The notes beneath the pieces are model-generated. The model saw only the letters and a list, made by a program, of their open reading frames with translations, ran no database searches and was not told the origin of the DNA. The translations under genes were made by a program, and so were the position numbers. A stretch of 64,000 nucleotides of DNA from Chitinophaga rhizophila (GTDB taxonomy: Bacteria > Bacteroidota > Bacteroidia > Chitinophagales > Chitinophagaceae), in the NCBI RefSeq assembly GCF_019492185.1, contig NZ_JAICCF010000005.1:124001-188000 (forward strand), written 5' to 3'. Shown in pieces: positions 1-8,187 of this stretch (the first letter of the stretch is position 1; every line of letters begins with the position of its first letter).

Positions 1-2
1 TG

Positions 3-224
3 CTGCTTTCACAGATCATCAACTTTCAGTTCGTGTATCCATCAGACTATGCCGAAATTGTGCCCCGCTGGCTCTTTGATGAACTGGTAAGACGTGCAGC
101 AGAACAATACGATATTCCGCCATCACTGGAAAAGGTCTGCAGAGGGCCATTAATAGATCAGACACAGTATGCCATTGATATCACAGACTGGCATTATAAA
201 GGAATGACTATAAAAACGGTTTAA
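3..224 (+). CDS. C-terminal end of an unrecognised protein (5' end outside window)
   Basis: The frame is open from base 3 and stops at 222-224. Only about 73 residues are visible, so the gene probably starts before the window; the internal GTG at 33 is unlikely to be the true start because the frame continues upstream with protein-like sequence. I do not recognise the family. The stop lies one base before the ATG of the metallophosphoesterase gene, so the two are very likely co-transcribed and translationally coupled. Confidence 0.6.
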   Translation: MLSQIINFQFVYPSDYAEIVPRWLFDELVRRAAEQYDIPPSLEKVCRGPLIDQTQYAIDITDWHYKGMTIKTV

Positions 225-225
225 T

Positions 226-966
226 ATGGACGCTGAAAATAAGAAGGTAAGGATCGCTGCTGTGGCAGACATACATGTAACGGATACAGATAAGAACAAG
301 TGGGTTGATTATTTTAAAGAGATATCCCGCCAGGCCGATATCCTGGTGATCTGCGGAGACCTCACTAATACCGGTGATGAAAGCGAAGCGCAGATACTCA
401 GCGATGAGCTGAAAGCCTGCTCTATTCCTGTTGTGGCCGTGCTGGGCAATCATGATTATGAAAAAGGCCGCCAGAAGTTAATCAGACAAACCTTACAGAA
501 TGAAAACGTACATATCCTCGATGGGGAAGCAGTTGTGATACATGATGTTGGCTTTGCTGGTGTAAAAGGTTTCGGCGGAGGATTTGACAACTATATGCTT
601 TCTATGTTTGGTGAAAACGCCATGAAAGCCTTCGTACAGGAAGCGGTGGATGAAGCTCTTCATCTGGACAGGGCACTGGCAAGAATAGATCAGCAGCACG
701 AACATCTCAAGAAAATAGCAGTATTGCATTATGCGCCTATGCAGGAGACTGTTGTCGGTGAACCAGAAGCTATCTTCCCTTTCCTTGGCTCCTCCCGTTT
801 GGCAGAACCGCTGATACGCCGTCAGGTGACTGCCGTATTTCATGGCCACGCGCATATGGGTACGCTTGAAGGTACACTGACAGGTGGTGTGAAAGTGTAT
901 AATGTGGCTAAACCGGTATTAGTGAAGGCTGGCTATGAACTGCCGGTCTATATGCTGGAAGTCTAA
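226..966 (+). CDS. Calcineurin-like metallophosphoesterase
   Basis: A 246-residue protein with the full set of metallophosphoesterase motifs: D-x-H (D15, H17), GDLTNTG (from G44), GNHD (G74-D77), a His in HYAP near residue 168, and GHAH near residue 207. These ligate the two-metal centre that hydrolyses phosphomono- or diesters. There is no signal peptide, so it is predicted cytoplasmic. It starts one base after the stop of the preceding frame. The natural substrate cannot be read from the sequence. A hairpin followed by seven T closes the unit. Confidence 0.88.
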   Translation: MDAENKKVRIAAVADIHVTDTDKNKWVDYFKEISRQADILVICGDLTNTGDESEAQILSDELKACSIPVVAVLGNHDYEKGRQKLIRQTLQNENVHILDGEAVVIHDVGFAGVKGFGGGFDNYMLSMFGENAMKAFVQEAVDEALHLDRALARIDQQHEHLKKIAVLHYAPMQETVVGEPEAIFPFLGSSRLAEPLIRRQVTAVFHGHAHMGTLEGTLTGGVKVYNVAKPVLVKAGYELPVYMLEV

Positions 967-1003
967 TGCCTTGTGTCTATTCCAGGAAATATTTTCTACC
1001 TGC

Positions 1004-1030
1004 GCCGGTGTATATCATCGGCCTTTTTTT
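1004..1030 (+). terminator. Rho-independent terminator after the metallophosphoesterase gene
   Basis: Arms GCCGGTG (1004-1010) and CATCGGC (1016-1022), with one G-U pair and a 5-base loop, are followed by a T tract at 1024-1030. It lies 38 bases after the stop at 966 and overlaps by its end with the gap to the convergent gene ending at 1032. Confidence 0.7.
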
Positions 1031-1031
1031 A

Positions 1032-2249
1032 TTATATATCGCGTTTGTGCTCTGATGACAAAGCCACGATCTCTTTAATCTTGTCATCAAGCCTGTTCAG
1101 GCCTTCTTCCAGCTTTCGGGTATATACCAGGTCCATGTCGCAGTATTCGTCTTTAATGAGGCCGATAAGGCTTTGCACGGAGGTAAGCGGTCCCCTTAAC
1201 TCATGCGCCTGTATGAACGCAATCTTCTCCAGCAACTCATTTTTACGTTCAATACGCAGTCTGTACAGATAGGCTTCGGTAATATCCTTCATCACAGTTG
1301 TAACACCGATAATGTCTCCCTTGTCATTGCGGGCAGGATTAAAAGTAATCTGCCACCAGGTATCCTGGATTGCATATACTCTGCGGAAATCCATCGTGAT
1401 GGCCTGCCCGCTAAGCGCCGTATTGAACCCGTGAAAAAAACCTTTCTTATTCGAGTCATGAATAAACTCATCCACCCGCTGATATAATGTTATCTCTGTA
1501 TCATAATGAGTTATAGACAGGTCATACGCTGCCTTGTTGAAGTAGAGTATCTTCATCTCCTTGTCCAGCAGGATAAAGTTATCGGACAAGCTTTCAAAGA
1601 ACGCCTGCAGCCTTATACCATACTCCATCAGTTCTGCTGCATCCTTCTTCTCCCGTTCGTGTTGTGCTTCCAGTTCCCGCTTAAAGCTATTGCTCGCAAA
1701 CACGATATATACCAGCGCCAGTACATAAGAGCCGAACAGATCTATCATTTTATCTGTCTTGTTGTCGTAAGTGCTGATAATAGACTGTGGATAGTACAGC
1801 TCGGTGAAGATAAGCCCTGCCGGAATCACGATTCCCAATATCATCCACAGTATGTATTTCTTCCTCGCCGATACATTCAGCGCCAGCTGAAACGTGGTGT
1901 AAAACAGCAACAAGCTGGGACCATTAATCCCGGCATTGACGTAATAGTTGAATATCAGGCCACTATATACGGCCACTACATACCAGACTATGATCTTTTT
2001 ATACTGGCGGAACTTCCGCGACAGCACATAGAAGAATAACTGTACGCAAAATAACACCGATACCAACAACGCTGCCTGCATTTCATTGATAATCAGATTG
2101 ATTGCGATAAACGCTGAGAGAATGGCCAGGGTGATGATACTCGTCAGGTTGAACATCCTATGCCCAAAGGAAAACACCTCTCCCGAACCCAATAAACGGG
2201 TACGTAAAGAGTGATGGCTTTCTTTATAGGACTTCTTCCTTGTTGGCAT
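1032..2249 (-). CDS. Membrane PAS/HisKA protein lacking a kinase ATPase domain
   Basis: A 405-residue protein. The N-terminal half (about 30-200) holds several hydrophobic segments, then a coiled stretch, then a PAS/PAC region (about 210-330; the PAC signature is around VTTVMKDITEAY). The C-terminus is a dimerisation/histidine-acceptor segment with H349 in IQAHELRGPL. The protein ends about 56 residues later with no N, G1 or G2 boxes, and the 65 bases to the next gene end contain no remnant of them. By sequence it can be a phospho-acceptor but not an autokinase. It may need a partner kinase, or act as a scaffold or sensor. The H-box family is clear; the function is inferred. Confidence 0.75.
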   Translation of the reverse strand: MPTRKKSYKESHHSLRTRLLGSGEVFSFGHRMFNLTSIITLAILSAFIAINLIINEMQAALLVSVLFCVQLFFYVLSRKFRQYKKIIVWYVVAVYSGLIFNYYVNAGINGPSLLLFYTTFQLALNVSARKKYILWMILGIVIPAGLIFTELYYPQSIISTYDNKTDKMIDLFGSYVLALVYIVFASNSFKRELEAQHEREKKDAAELMEYGIRLQAFFESLSDNFILLDKEMKILYFNKAAYDLSITHYDTEITLYQRVDEFIHDSNKKGFFHGFNTALSGQAITMDFRRVYAIQDTWWQITFNPARNDKGDIIGVTTVMKDITEAYLYRLRIERKNELLEKIAFIQAHELRGPLTSVQSLIGLIKDEYCDMDLVYTRKLEEGLNRLDDKIKEIVALSSEHKRDI

Positions 2250-2357
2250 ATTGAGGACAATTCAACTGAAAAGATAATCAATTAATGACACAAACATATT
2301 AACTATTTTGTCAATGGATAAGTATATGTCGGGAAATACCTGAAATCAGGGGTGAAC

Positions 2358-3203
2358 CTATTTCAGGATCAGTACCGGCTCCTGCGCATTCCGGCAGATA
2401 GCATCTGAAATACTCTTATGTGTCAGATAATACAGAAAACTATGTTTACCCGGTAATGAGATAATCAGTTGGATATTATTCTCCTGGATGAAGTTCAGTA
2501 TACCATTGATGATATTTTTATCATTACTGTAACGGATCTCATGAGGGTAATCCCTTAACCTGTCATGCACGTGGGCCTCTGCCGCCAGCAATTGCTCGTC
2601 CGGTTGCAGATACCTTTCTTTCGGATCTACATTGAATACCAGTAGCTTACTGTTTTTCCACTGGGGAGGAATCTGTAGTGCCCTCACTTTATTCAACGAG
2701 TCAAGCGCCGCATAGTCACATGGCACCAGGATGTTCTGTACCGGCTGATACTGGTAAGTGGCAGGTACAATCAATACCCTGATCGGACTGGCTTTCGCGA
2801 TTGAAATAAGGTTTCCGGCAATGAAACTGCCGCTGGAATAACTGAAATTGTCACTACCCAGTACAATCAGTTCCGGCGATTCCTCACGTATCACTTCCAT
2901 AATGGCCCTGAGCAACGGCGCTTCACTGACCATAGCAATAACATTAACGCCACGGGTCTTGAGCGATATTTCACGTGAAATGTCTTCCAGCCTGTCAGTA
3001 GCCTGCTCCCGCTCCCTTGCCATGTAGTGCGGACTGACAGGGGCATACTCCGCCGAAACAACAATATGATCAAAAACAGTGTCGTAGAAGGTCTTTAACA
3101 GGATAATGCGGTCATACCCATACGCCTTCGTCCACTCAATGGCAAAATTAACAGCGTTGTCAGACGTGGCGGAGAAATCAACAGGAATCAGTAATGTTTT
3201 CAT
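2358..3203 (-). CDS. Tandem-domain universal stress protein (UspA family)
   Basis: A 281-residue cytoplasmic protein with two Usp folds. Domain one (1-~150) begins MKTLLIPVDFSATSDNAV and ends with the nucleotide-binding pattern VLGSDNFSYSSGSFIAGNLI then VLIVP. Domain two (~155-281) begins NILVPCDY, lacks a clear glycine-rich loop, and ends PVLILK. In such pairs one domain usually binds ATP and the other is degenerate, which fits here. It is monocistronic by spacing. Its specific stress role is unknown. Confidence 0.85.
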   Translation of the reverse strand: MKTLLIPVDFSATSDNAVNFAIEWTKAYGYDRIILLKTFYDTVFDHIVVSAEYAPVSPHYMAREREQATDRLEDISREISLKTRGVNVIAMVSEAPLLRAIMEVIREESPELIVLGSDNFSYSSGSFIAGNLISIAKASPIRVLIVPATYQYQPVQNILVPCDYAALDSLNKVRALQIPPQWKNSKLLVFNVDPKERYLQPDEQLLAAEAHVHDRLRDYPHEIRYSNDKNIINGILNFIQENNIQLIISLPGKHSFLYYLTHKSISDAICRNAQEPVLILK

Positions 3204-3338
3204 AACGATTTCATTTTTCTCTCATACTAAGTTAAGTTTGTCCTGCTGAAATCAGAAAAAAATATACCGGTTTCTGTTGCAACTGCACCTGAAAACCAAG
3301 CTGGTAGCAGCTCAAATCAGCCATATAAACTTGAAACT

Positions 3339-3761
3339 ATGAAGATATACCAGGAATCATTGGTGCTGCGGGAACGAAGAAGAGGTTTCCACCTGATCAC
3401 AACCGAAGTGTTGCAGGCTATTCCACAGCTCAGAGATATCAAAACGGGCATGTGCCAGGTATTTATTCAGCATACATCCGCATCGCTCACCATAAATGAA
3501 AATGCTGACCCTACAGTAAGACAGGACTTTGAAATGTATTTCAGCAAAGCGGTACCTGAAAACGATCCTGACTATGAACATGACTACGAAGGGGCGGATG
3601 ATATGCCCGCCCACCTGAAAGCGGCAATGCTGGGCAGCTCCGTCATGATACCTGTACGTAACGGCAATTTCGCATTAGGTACCTGGCAGGGTATCTATCT
3701 GTGCGAACATCGCAATGCGGGCGGTAACAGAAGGTTGGTGATCACTGTATGGGGAGAATAA
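3339..3761 (+). CDS. YjbQ/UPF0047 family protein
   Basis: A 140-residue protein with the family core HTSASLTINENADPTVRQDF and the C-terminal block GTWQGIYLCEHR. Length and conserved His, Glu and Asp residues match the YjbQ fold. E. coli YjbQ has weak thiamine-phosphate synthase activity, but the physiological role of the family is unsettled. It begins 135 bases after the divergent universal stress gene and ends 18 bases before the M1 peptidase, so the two form a likely operon. Confidence 0.85.
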   Translation: MKIYQESLVLRERRRGFHLITTEVLQAIPQLRDIKTGMCQVFIQHTSASLTINENADPTVRQDFEMYFSKAVPENDPDYEHDYEGADDMPAHLKAAMLGSSVMIPVRNGNFALGTWQGIYLCEHRNAGGNRRLVITVWGE

Positions 3762-3779
3762 TAAAACGAATAATTACAC

Positions 3780-5342
3780 ATGAATTTATATAATAAGCTG
3801 ATTCCTGCCTTCCTGCTGATCCTGAGTACAAGCATTACAACAACAGCTCAGAACCTGCAAGCGGATGTACAACACTATGATATATCCCTGACCTTAAGTG
3901 ACAGCACCGACAAAATAAGTGCAGTAACGGGCATTACTGTACGTTTTAAAGAAGATGCCCGCGAACTGTGCCTGGACCTCGTCGGCAGATCCGGCCGCGA
4001 CACAGGTATGGCTGTGTCAATGGTAACAGAAGGTAAAAAGCCTGTCGCCTTCCGGCAACAGCGGGAAAGCGTACGCCTGCAGATCCGCGCGAAGAAAGGC
4101 GAAACGCATACCTACCGTATTGCCTACAGTGGTATACCTGCCAACGGCCTGATCATCTCCACCAACATGTACGGCAAACGTACATTCTTTACTGATAATT
4201 GGCCAAACAGGGCCCACTACTGGCTGCCTTCTATAGATCATCCTTCCGATAAAGCAGCCGTTGATTACACCATCATCGCGCCCGATCATTACAATGTAGT
4301 CGCTAACGGACTGAAGACGGAAGAGACAAATCTTCCCGGCCGGCTGAAGCGCACCCGCTACCAGGAAAAGGTCGTGCTGCCTACAAAAGTCTTTGCTGTA
4401 GGCGTGGCCGACTTTGCCATAGACCATCCCGGCGATGTGAAAGGGATTCCTGTTTATACTTATGTATATCCCCAGAATAAAGCGCGTGGCTTTCAGGACT
4501 ATGCCAAGGCTGTCGAAGTGCTTGATTTCTTCATCGGTAAACTCGGCCCTTATGCTTATAAAAAGCTGGCCAATGTGCAGTCTAAAACGATGTTTGGCGG
4601 TATGGAAAACGCAGGAGCTATCTTCTATGAAGAAGAATCAGTAGGCGCTCGTACTATAGAACCTCTTATCGCACACGAGATTGCCCATCAATGGTTCGGT
4701 GATGCAGTGACTGAAACCGGCTGGGAACACGTATGGCTCAGCGAAGGATTTGCTACCTATATGACACACGTCTACATGGAACACAAATACGGGGCAGATA
4801 CGCTGGCTGCAGGTATGAAAGCTGACCGCAGAAAGATTATCGCCTTTAACAAACGCCGCCACACACCTGTAGTAGATACTTCCAGGCAGGGTGGTTACAT
4901 GCAGTTGCTCAATGCTAACAGTTATGAGAAAGGTGGATGGGTGCTGCACATGTTACGCCGTCAGGTAGGCGACAGCCTTTTCTGGAAAGGTATCCGCAGC
5001 TACTTCGCTGCATACAATGGTCGCAACGCTAATACCGACAATTTCAGACAAGCGATGGAACAGGCAAGCGGACAGGAATTGACAGCCTTCTTCCAACAAT
5101 GGCTGCATACGCCCGGCGTACCTGTGCTGGCGGTACGCAAGGGGAACGACCCACATACCATGGTGGTAGAGCAATTGCAGGAAACACTGTTCTCCTTTCC
5201 GCTGGAATATAAAGCAGACAACAATCCGGAGATACAGCGCATCCTTATCAAAGATCGCGTTACTATGCTCAGTATACCTGGCGCAGAGCTGATTCATATC
5301 GATCCGCGCACAAACTTGTTAATCGAAGACAGGTTCGAGTAA
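3780..5342 (+). CDS. Exported M1 family aminopeptidase
   Basis: A 520-residue zinc metallopeptidase. It carries a signal peptide (1-~23, ending TTAQ), the substrate-binding motif GGMENAGAIFY, and the zinc site H299-E300-I-A-H303 with the third ligand E322 in WLSEGFATY, at the canonical 18-residue spacing. It stops after the catalytic and thermolysin-like domain plus a short tail, so it lacks the long C-terminal helical domain of larger M1 enzymes. It is predicted periplasmic or surface-exposed, removing N-terminal residues from peptides. It lies 18 bases after the YjbQ gene. Confidence 0.9.
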   Translation: MNLYNKLIPAFLLILSTSITTTAQNLQADVQHYDISLTLSDSTDKISAVTGITVRFKEDARELCLDLVGRSGRDTGMAVSMVTEGKKPVAFRQQRESVRLQIRAKKGETHTYRIAYSGIPANGLIISTNMYGKRTFFTDNWPNRAHYWLPSIDHPSDKAAVDYTIIAPDHYNVVANGLKTEETNLPGRLKRTRYQEKVVLPTKVFAVGVADFAIDHPGDVKGIPVYTYVYPQNKARGFQDYAKAVEVLDFFIGKLGPYAYKKLANVQSKTMFGGMENAGAIFYEEESVGARTIEPLIAHEIAHQWFGDAVTETGWEHVWLSEGFATYMTHVYMEHKYGADTLAAGMKADRRKIIAFNKRRHTPVVDTSRQGGYMQLLNANSYEKGGWVLHMLRRQVGDSLFWKGIRSYFAAYNGRNANTDNFRQAMEQASGQELTAFFQQWLHTPGVPVLAVRKGNDPHTMVVEQLQETLFSFPLEYKADNNPEIQRILIKDRVTMLSIPGAELIHIDPRTNLLIEDRFE

Positions 5343-5383
5343 TAGCAACAACCGTCAGTACATACAGGACGCCGGATAGTACG

Positions 5384-5732
5384 ATGATCAGGCATCCTGA
5401 TTGCCTATCAATAAATCGCTTCGCCTTGCTGAAACGCTTCCCGCTACTATTGTTGCTGGCTATGCTGCTGCTCCATGCCGGCTACCGGCATGATACTTAC
5501 CTGTTCGTTGGTGCTTATAACACAGCGAAAAACAAAGAGGGTATCCACATCTACCATATGAATAGGCAAAGCGAAGAACGCCGGCGTCTGTGCTCATTGG
5601 CTACGCTTCCTCCGTCTGCACGCTATGCCAGGAGAATATCTGCGTAACTTCCTGATTGATCCTGCAGGCCAGTTGCTGATCGTGGACAACCACATCATCG
5701 GCAATGTGATTGTCTTCCGCAGCAATAAGTAA
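5384..5732 (+). pseudogene. Relic of a 6-phosphogluconolactonase-type beta-propeller gene
   Basis: Frame one (5384-5647) starts with a hydrophobic leader, then YLFVGAYNTAKNKEGIHIYH, which resembles the first blade of the seven-bladed lactonase family. It then runs into unrelated sequence and stops. A different frame (from about 5631 to the TAA at 5730-5732) reads GEYLRNFLIDPAGQLLIVDN and then NVIVFRSNK, which resembles the last blade and C-terminus of the same family. Roughly 250 central residues are missing, so this is an internal deletion with a frame change. The family match is from memory of the motif pattern; no alignment was run. Confidence 0.72.
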
Positions 5733-5822
5733 ACCGGTCTGCCGGCAATCACTGGTGTCCAAGCAAAGATAACAGCGCCTTCCAGTTTACAGATACCTAC
5801 TTACACTAACTGATCTGCATAT

Positions 5823-6896
5823 ATGAAATATTTACTGCTTGCAGGGTTTATTATTACAACCTTAACGGTCCGGTCGCAATCTGTGGTATCCCTTGCCGAT
5901 AGCATCCGCAGGCAATACCAGATCCCGGGAATGGCCTTCGCTGTTGTTTCTTCGGATAGTGTGCTGGCCTGTCATTCGATAGGCGTACAGCGTATGAATA
6001 AGGAATATCCTGTAAAAGCCGGCGACCGTTTTCATATAGGCTCAAACACCAAAGCTATTACTGCGTTTATTGCCGCCTTATTGGTGAAGGAAAATAAGTT
6101 ACAATGGAATACCACATTTCTGTCCATGTTTCCTGAACTGCGCTGGCGCACGCGCTATGTCTATGATACCGTTACACTAGCCAATCTGCTGACCTTCAGA
6201 GGCCGGGTACAGGGGTATACATATACCTCATCCACGCCGGCATTTACCGACTTGCATGGCGACTATGCGGCGCAACGGAAGCAGCTGGCAGCCAACTTCC
6301 TGACACAGTCTCCGATGAAGCTGGACGCTAACAAAATGACGCCTTCCAACGTAGACTACATCATGGCAGGGTTAATGCTGGAAAAGGCCGCAGGGAAGCC
6401 TTATAAAGAGTTAGTGGCTGATCTGGGCCGACAGCTGCACATAGACTTCCAGTTTGATTATCCCAACCTGAAAGATACACTACAACCCTGGGGGCACAAC
6501 GAACAGCTACAGCCTTTACGGCCATCTGTAGACTACAAAATGAACTGGCTGCTGGCGGCAGGTAATATCAACGTCAGTCTGGAAGATTATCTCCGCTTTA
6601 TACAGCTCCCGCTAAAAGGTCTGAAGGGTAAAAGTGCGTTGCTGCCACAGCAAACCTTTGAGCAGCTATTGTATAGTATGCCGGTGTTTTCTTATGGTTG
6701 GTTTAATGAAACTGATCAGGAAACCGGCCATCATATTGCTGCGAATGAAGGTAATGCGGGTGCATTCATTACAAAGGTACAGGTGATCAGGGAGGCAGAC
6801 AGGGCATATATTATCTTTACCAATGTATCTTCAGCGGCTGCACAGGAAGGCATCGCGGTACTGCTGAAAGCTCTGTCAGTGCGTTATGGCCGATAA
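5823..6896 (+). CDS. Exported serine hydrolase, beta-lactamase/PBP class C-like
   Basis: A 357-residue protein with a signal peptide (1-~19) and the SxxK nucleophile motif S74-N-T-K77. The second motif, usually Y-x-N, reads P-S-N in MTPSNVDYIMAG, so the general-base Tyr appears replaced. The third motif, usually H-x-G, appears as NEGNAGAF. The fold is clear (AAGNINVSLEDYLRF is typical), but catalytic efficiency is uncertain. Relatives are esterases, D-aminopeptidases or carboxypeptidases acting in the periplasm. The downstream MBL gene has its own promoter element just past this stop. Confidence 0.82.
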   Translation: MKYLLLAGFIITTLTVRSQSVVSLADSIRRQYQIPGMAFAVVSSDSVLACHSIGVQRMNKEYPVKAGDRFHIGSNTKAITAFIAALLVKENKLQWNTTFLSMFPELRWRTRYVYDTVTLANLLTFRGRVQGYTYTSSTPAFTDLHGDYAAQRKQLAANFLTQSPMKLDANKMTPSNVDYIMAGLMLEKAAGKPYKELVADLGRQLHIDFQFDYPNLKDTLQPWGHNEQLQPLRPSVDYKMNWLLAAGNINVSLEDYLRFIQLPLKGLKGKSALLPQQTFEQLLYSMPVFSYGWFNETDQETGHHIAANEGNAGAFITKVQVIREADRAYIIFTNVSSAAAQEGIAVLLKALSVRYGR

Positions 6897-6910
6897 CATC
6901 TGCGAAAGCG

Positions 6911-6918
6911 TATCTTTG
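6911..6918 (+). promoter_or_regulatory. -7 promoter element for the MBL-fold gene
   Basis: TATCTTTG matches the Bacteroidota -7 consensus TAnnTTTG and lies 23 bases upstream of the ATG at 6942. No good TTTG -33 element is seen at the expected distance, so support is partial. Confidence 0.4.
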
Positions 6919-6941
6919 ATAATGTACGATCAATCACTGCT

Positions 6942-7934
6942 ATGGAATATGTTTCAAATCCGGCACTGCATGGCCTGCAACTACCTTTTGAATGGAAGGG
7001 AACACCTGTCGATGGGCAGGGACGATTTGTCAACTATGAGTTTCCGCATCGATATAGTCTCAGAGATGTGCTGAAATGGCGTCTTCAGTCTAATCCCCAG
7101 AGAGCGGAAAAGAAACAGGAACAATGGCATCCTGCTATAGATAAGTCAGCAGCCTTTCTGCACGCTCCCGATGATTGCATTGTATGGCTGGGACATGCTA
7201 CTTTCTTTATCCGCCTGGCGGGTATTCAGCTATTGATTGACCCTGTATTCTATAATATTCCGCTGATCAAACGGAAGGTGACATTTCCTATTGAACCTGC
7301 TCACCTTAAAGGGCTGGATTATGTGCTGATTTCTCACAATCATCTTGATCACTGTGATAAACGCAGTCTGCAGCTGGTGGCAGATAACAATCCAGGTGCG
7401 ACTTATCTCACCGGGCTCCGGATGGAATCCTTGCTGCACAGGTTTACCAACAGTAATAACATTCAGGCGGCAGGCTGGTACCAGCAGTATAACACGGATG
7501 ACCGGATAAAGATCTGCTATCTGCCGGCAAGGCACTGGACGAAAAGGGGCCTACGGGATGTGAACCGGCAATTATGGGGTGCCTTTGTGATACAGGGCGC
7601 AGGAAAGACAATCTATTTCGCTGCCGATTCAGGTTACGGCAGCCACTTTACAGATGCCGGCCGTATCTTCCCGCACATAGATTACTGCATCATTGGTATC
7701 GGTGCATATAAGCCCGAATGGTTTATGGCTCAAAGTCATGTGTCTCCGAAGGATGCGGTGAAAGCCTGTAATGATATGCATGCCGGTGTAATGATCCCTA
7801 TGCATTATGGTACCTTCGATCTGGCAGATGAACCTATGGGAGATCCGATATCGGCCTTGTTGCACCTGAAGCAACAGGAATACATACATGGTCGCCTGGA
7901 AAACAGGAAAATAGGAGAGATGTTACCTATATGA
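6942..7934 (+). CDS. MBL-fold metallohydrolase (UlaG/NAPE-PLD-like)
   Basis: A 330-residue protein with the metallo-beta-lactamase zinc motif H132-N-H134-L-D136-H137, a preceding WLGHATFFIRLAGIQLLIDP block typical of the UlaG/NAPE-PLD branch, a middle His in LPARHWTKRG, the bridging Asp in YFAADSGYG, and a late His in PMHYGTFDL. Members hydrolyse lactone or phosphodiester bonds; N-acyl-phosphatidylethanolamine phospholipase D is the best-known relative with this layout. No signal peptide is seen. The start at 6942 is preferred because a -7 element lies 23 bases upstream and the protein aligns in style from WLGHAT onward. Confidence 0.86.
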   Translation: MEYVSNPALHGLQLPFEWKGTPVDGQGRFVNYEFPHRYSLRDVLKWRLQSNPQRAEKKQEQWHPAIDKSAAFLHAPDDCIVWLGHATFFIRLAGIQLLIDPVFYNIPLIKRKVTFPIEPAHLKGLDYVLISHNHLDHCDKRSLQLVADNNPGATYLTGLRMESLLHRFTNSNNIQAAGWYQQYNTDDRIKICYLPARHWTKRGLRDVNRQLWGAFVIQGAGKTIYFAADSGYGSHFTDAGRIFPHIDYCIIGIGAYKPEWFMAQSHVSPKDAVKACNDMHAGVMIPMHYGTFDLADEPMGDPISALLHLKQQEYIHGRLENRKIGEMLPI

Positions 7935-7990
7935 CTGGCAATTGAGGAATTTTGACAGTTTTCGTGTAAAAAACGGTTTAGGCCTCCAAA

Positions 7991-8020
7991 ATCAGAAAAA
8001 CGTGCTGGCACGTAGCTGAT
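7991..8020. other. Two-step inverted repeat in convergent intergenic region
   Basis: ATCAG/CTGAT outer arms (7991-7995, 8016-8020) enclose ACGTGC/GCACGT inner arms around TG. A second palindrome, AGCACGTGCT, lies at 8155-8164. The two share the ACGTGC/GCACGT element and flank the 11-bp array at 8055-8109. There is no T tract, so this is a weak candidate for a bidirectional terminator of the MBL and AraC genes. Confidence 0.4.
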
Positions 8021-8054
8021 TCCTGGTGCAATATACTGGCAAAAGTACTCCGTT

Positions 8055-8109
8055 CGAACAAGGGACGAACAAGCGACGAACAAGCGACGGCCAAGCGACG
8101 AACAAACAC
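8055..8109. repeat. Five 11-bp tandem units (55 bp)
   Basis: Units begin at 8055, 8066, 8077, 8088 and 8099. Unit sequences are CGAACAAGGGA, CGAACAAGCGA twice, CGGCCAAGCGA and a degenerate CGAACAAACAC. The array lies between convergent genes (stops at 7934 and 8188). The 253-base gap holds nothing else coding. The period, the total of 55 bp and the CAAG core recall the larger arrays at 35768-36917. Confidence 0.85.
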
Positions 8110-8187
8110 CCTAAAAATACCCCTGTCTTTCCGTGGTCAAAAATCACCTTTCATAGCACGTGCTCAATTTTGTGTTTTTAAGCCCCG

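Noticed and set aside
5384..5647. Intact small protein of 87 residues
   Set aside because: Only its first half is protein-like, and a last-blade sequence of the same family follows in another frame; it is better explained as part of a decayed gene.
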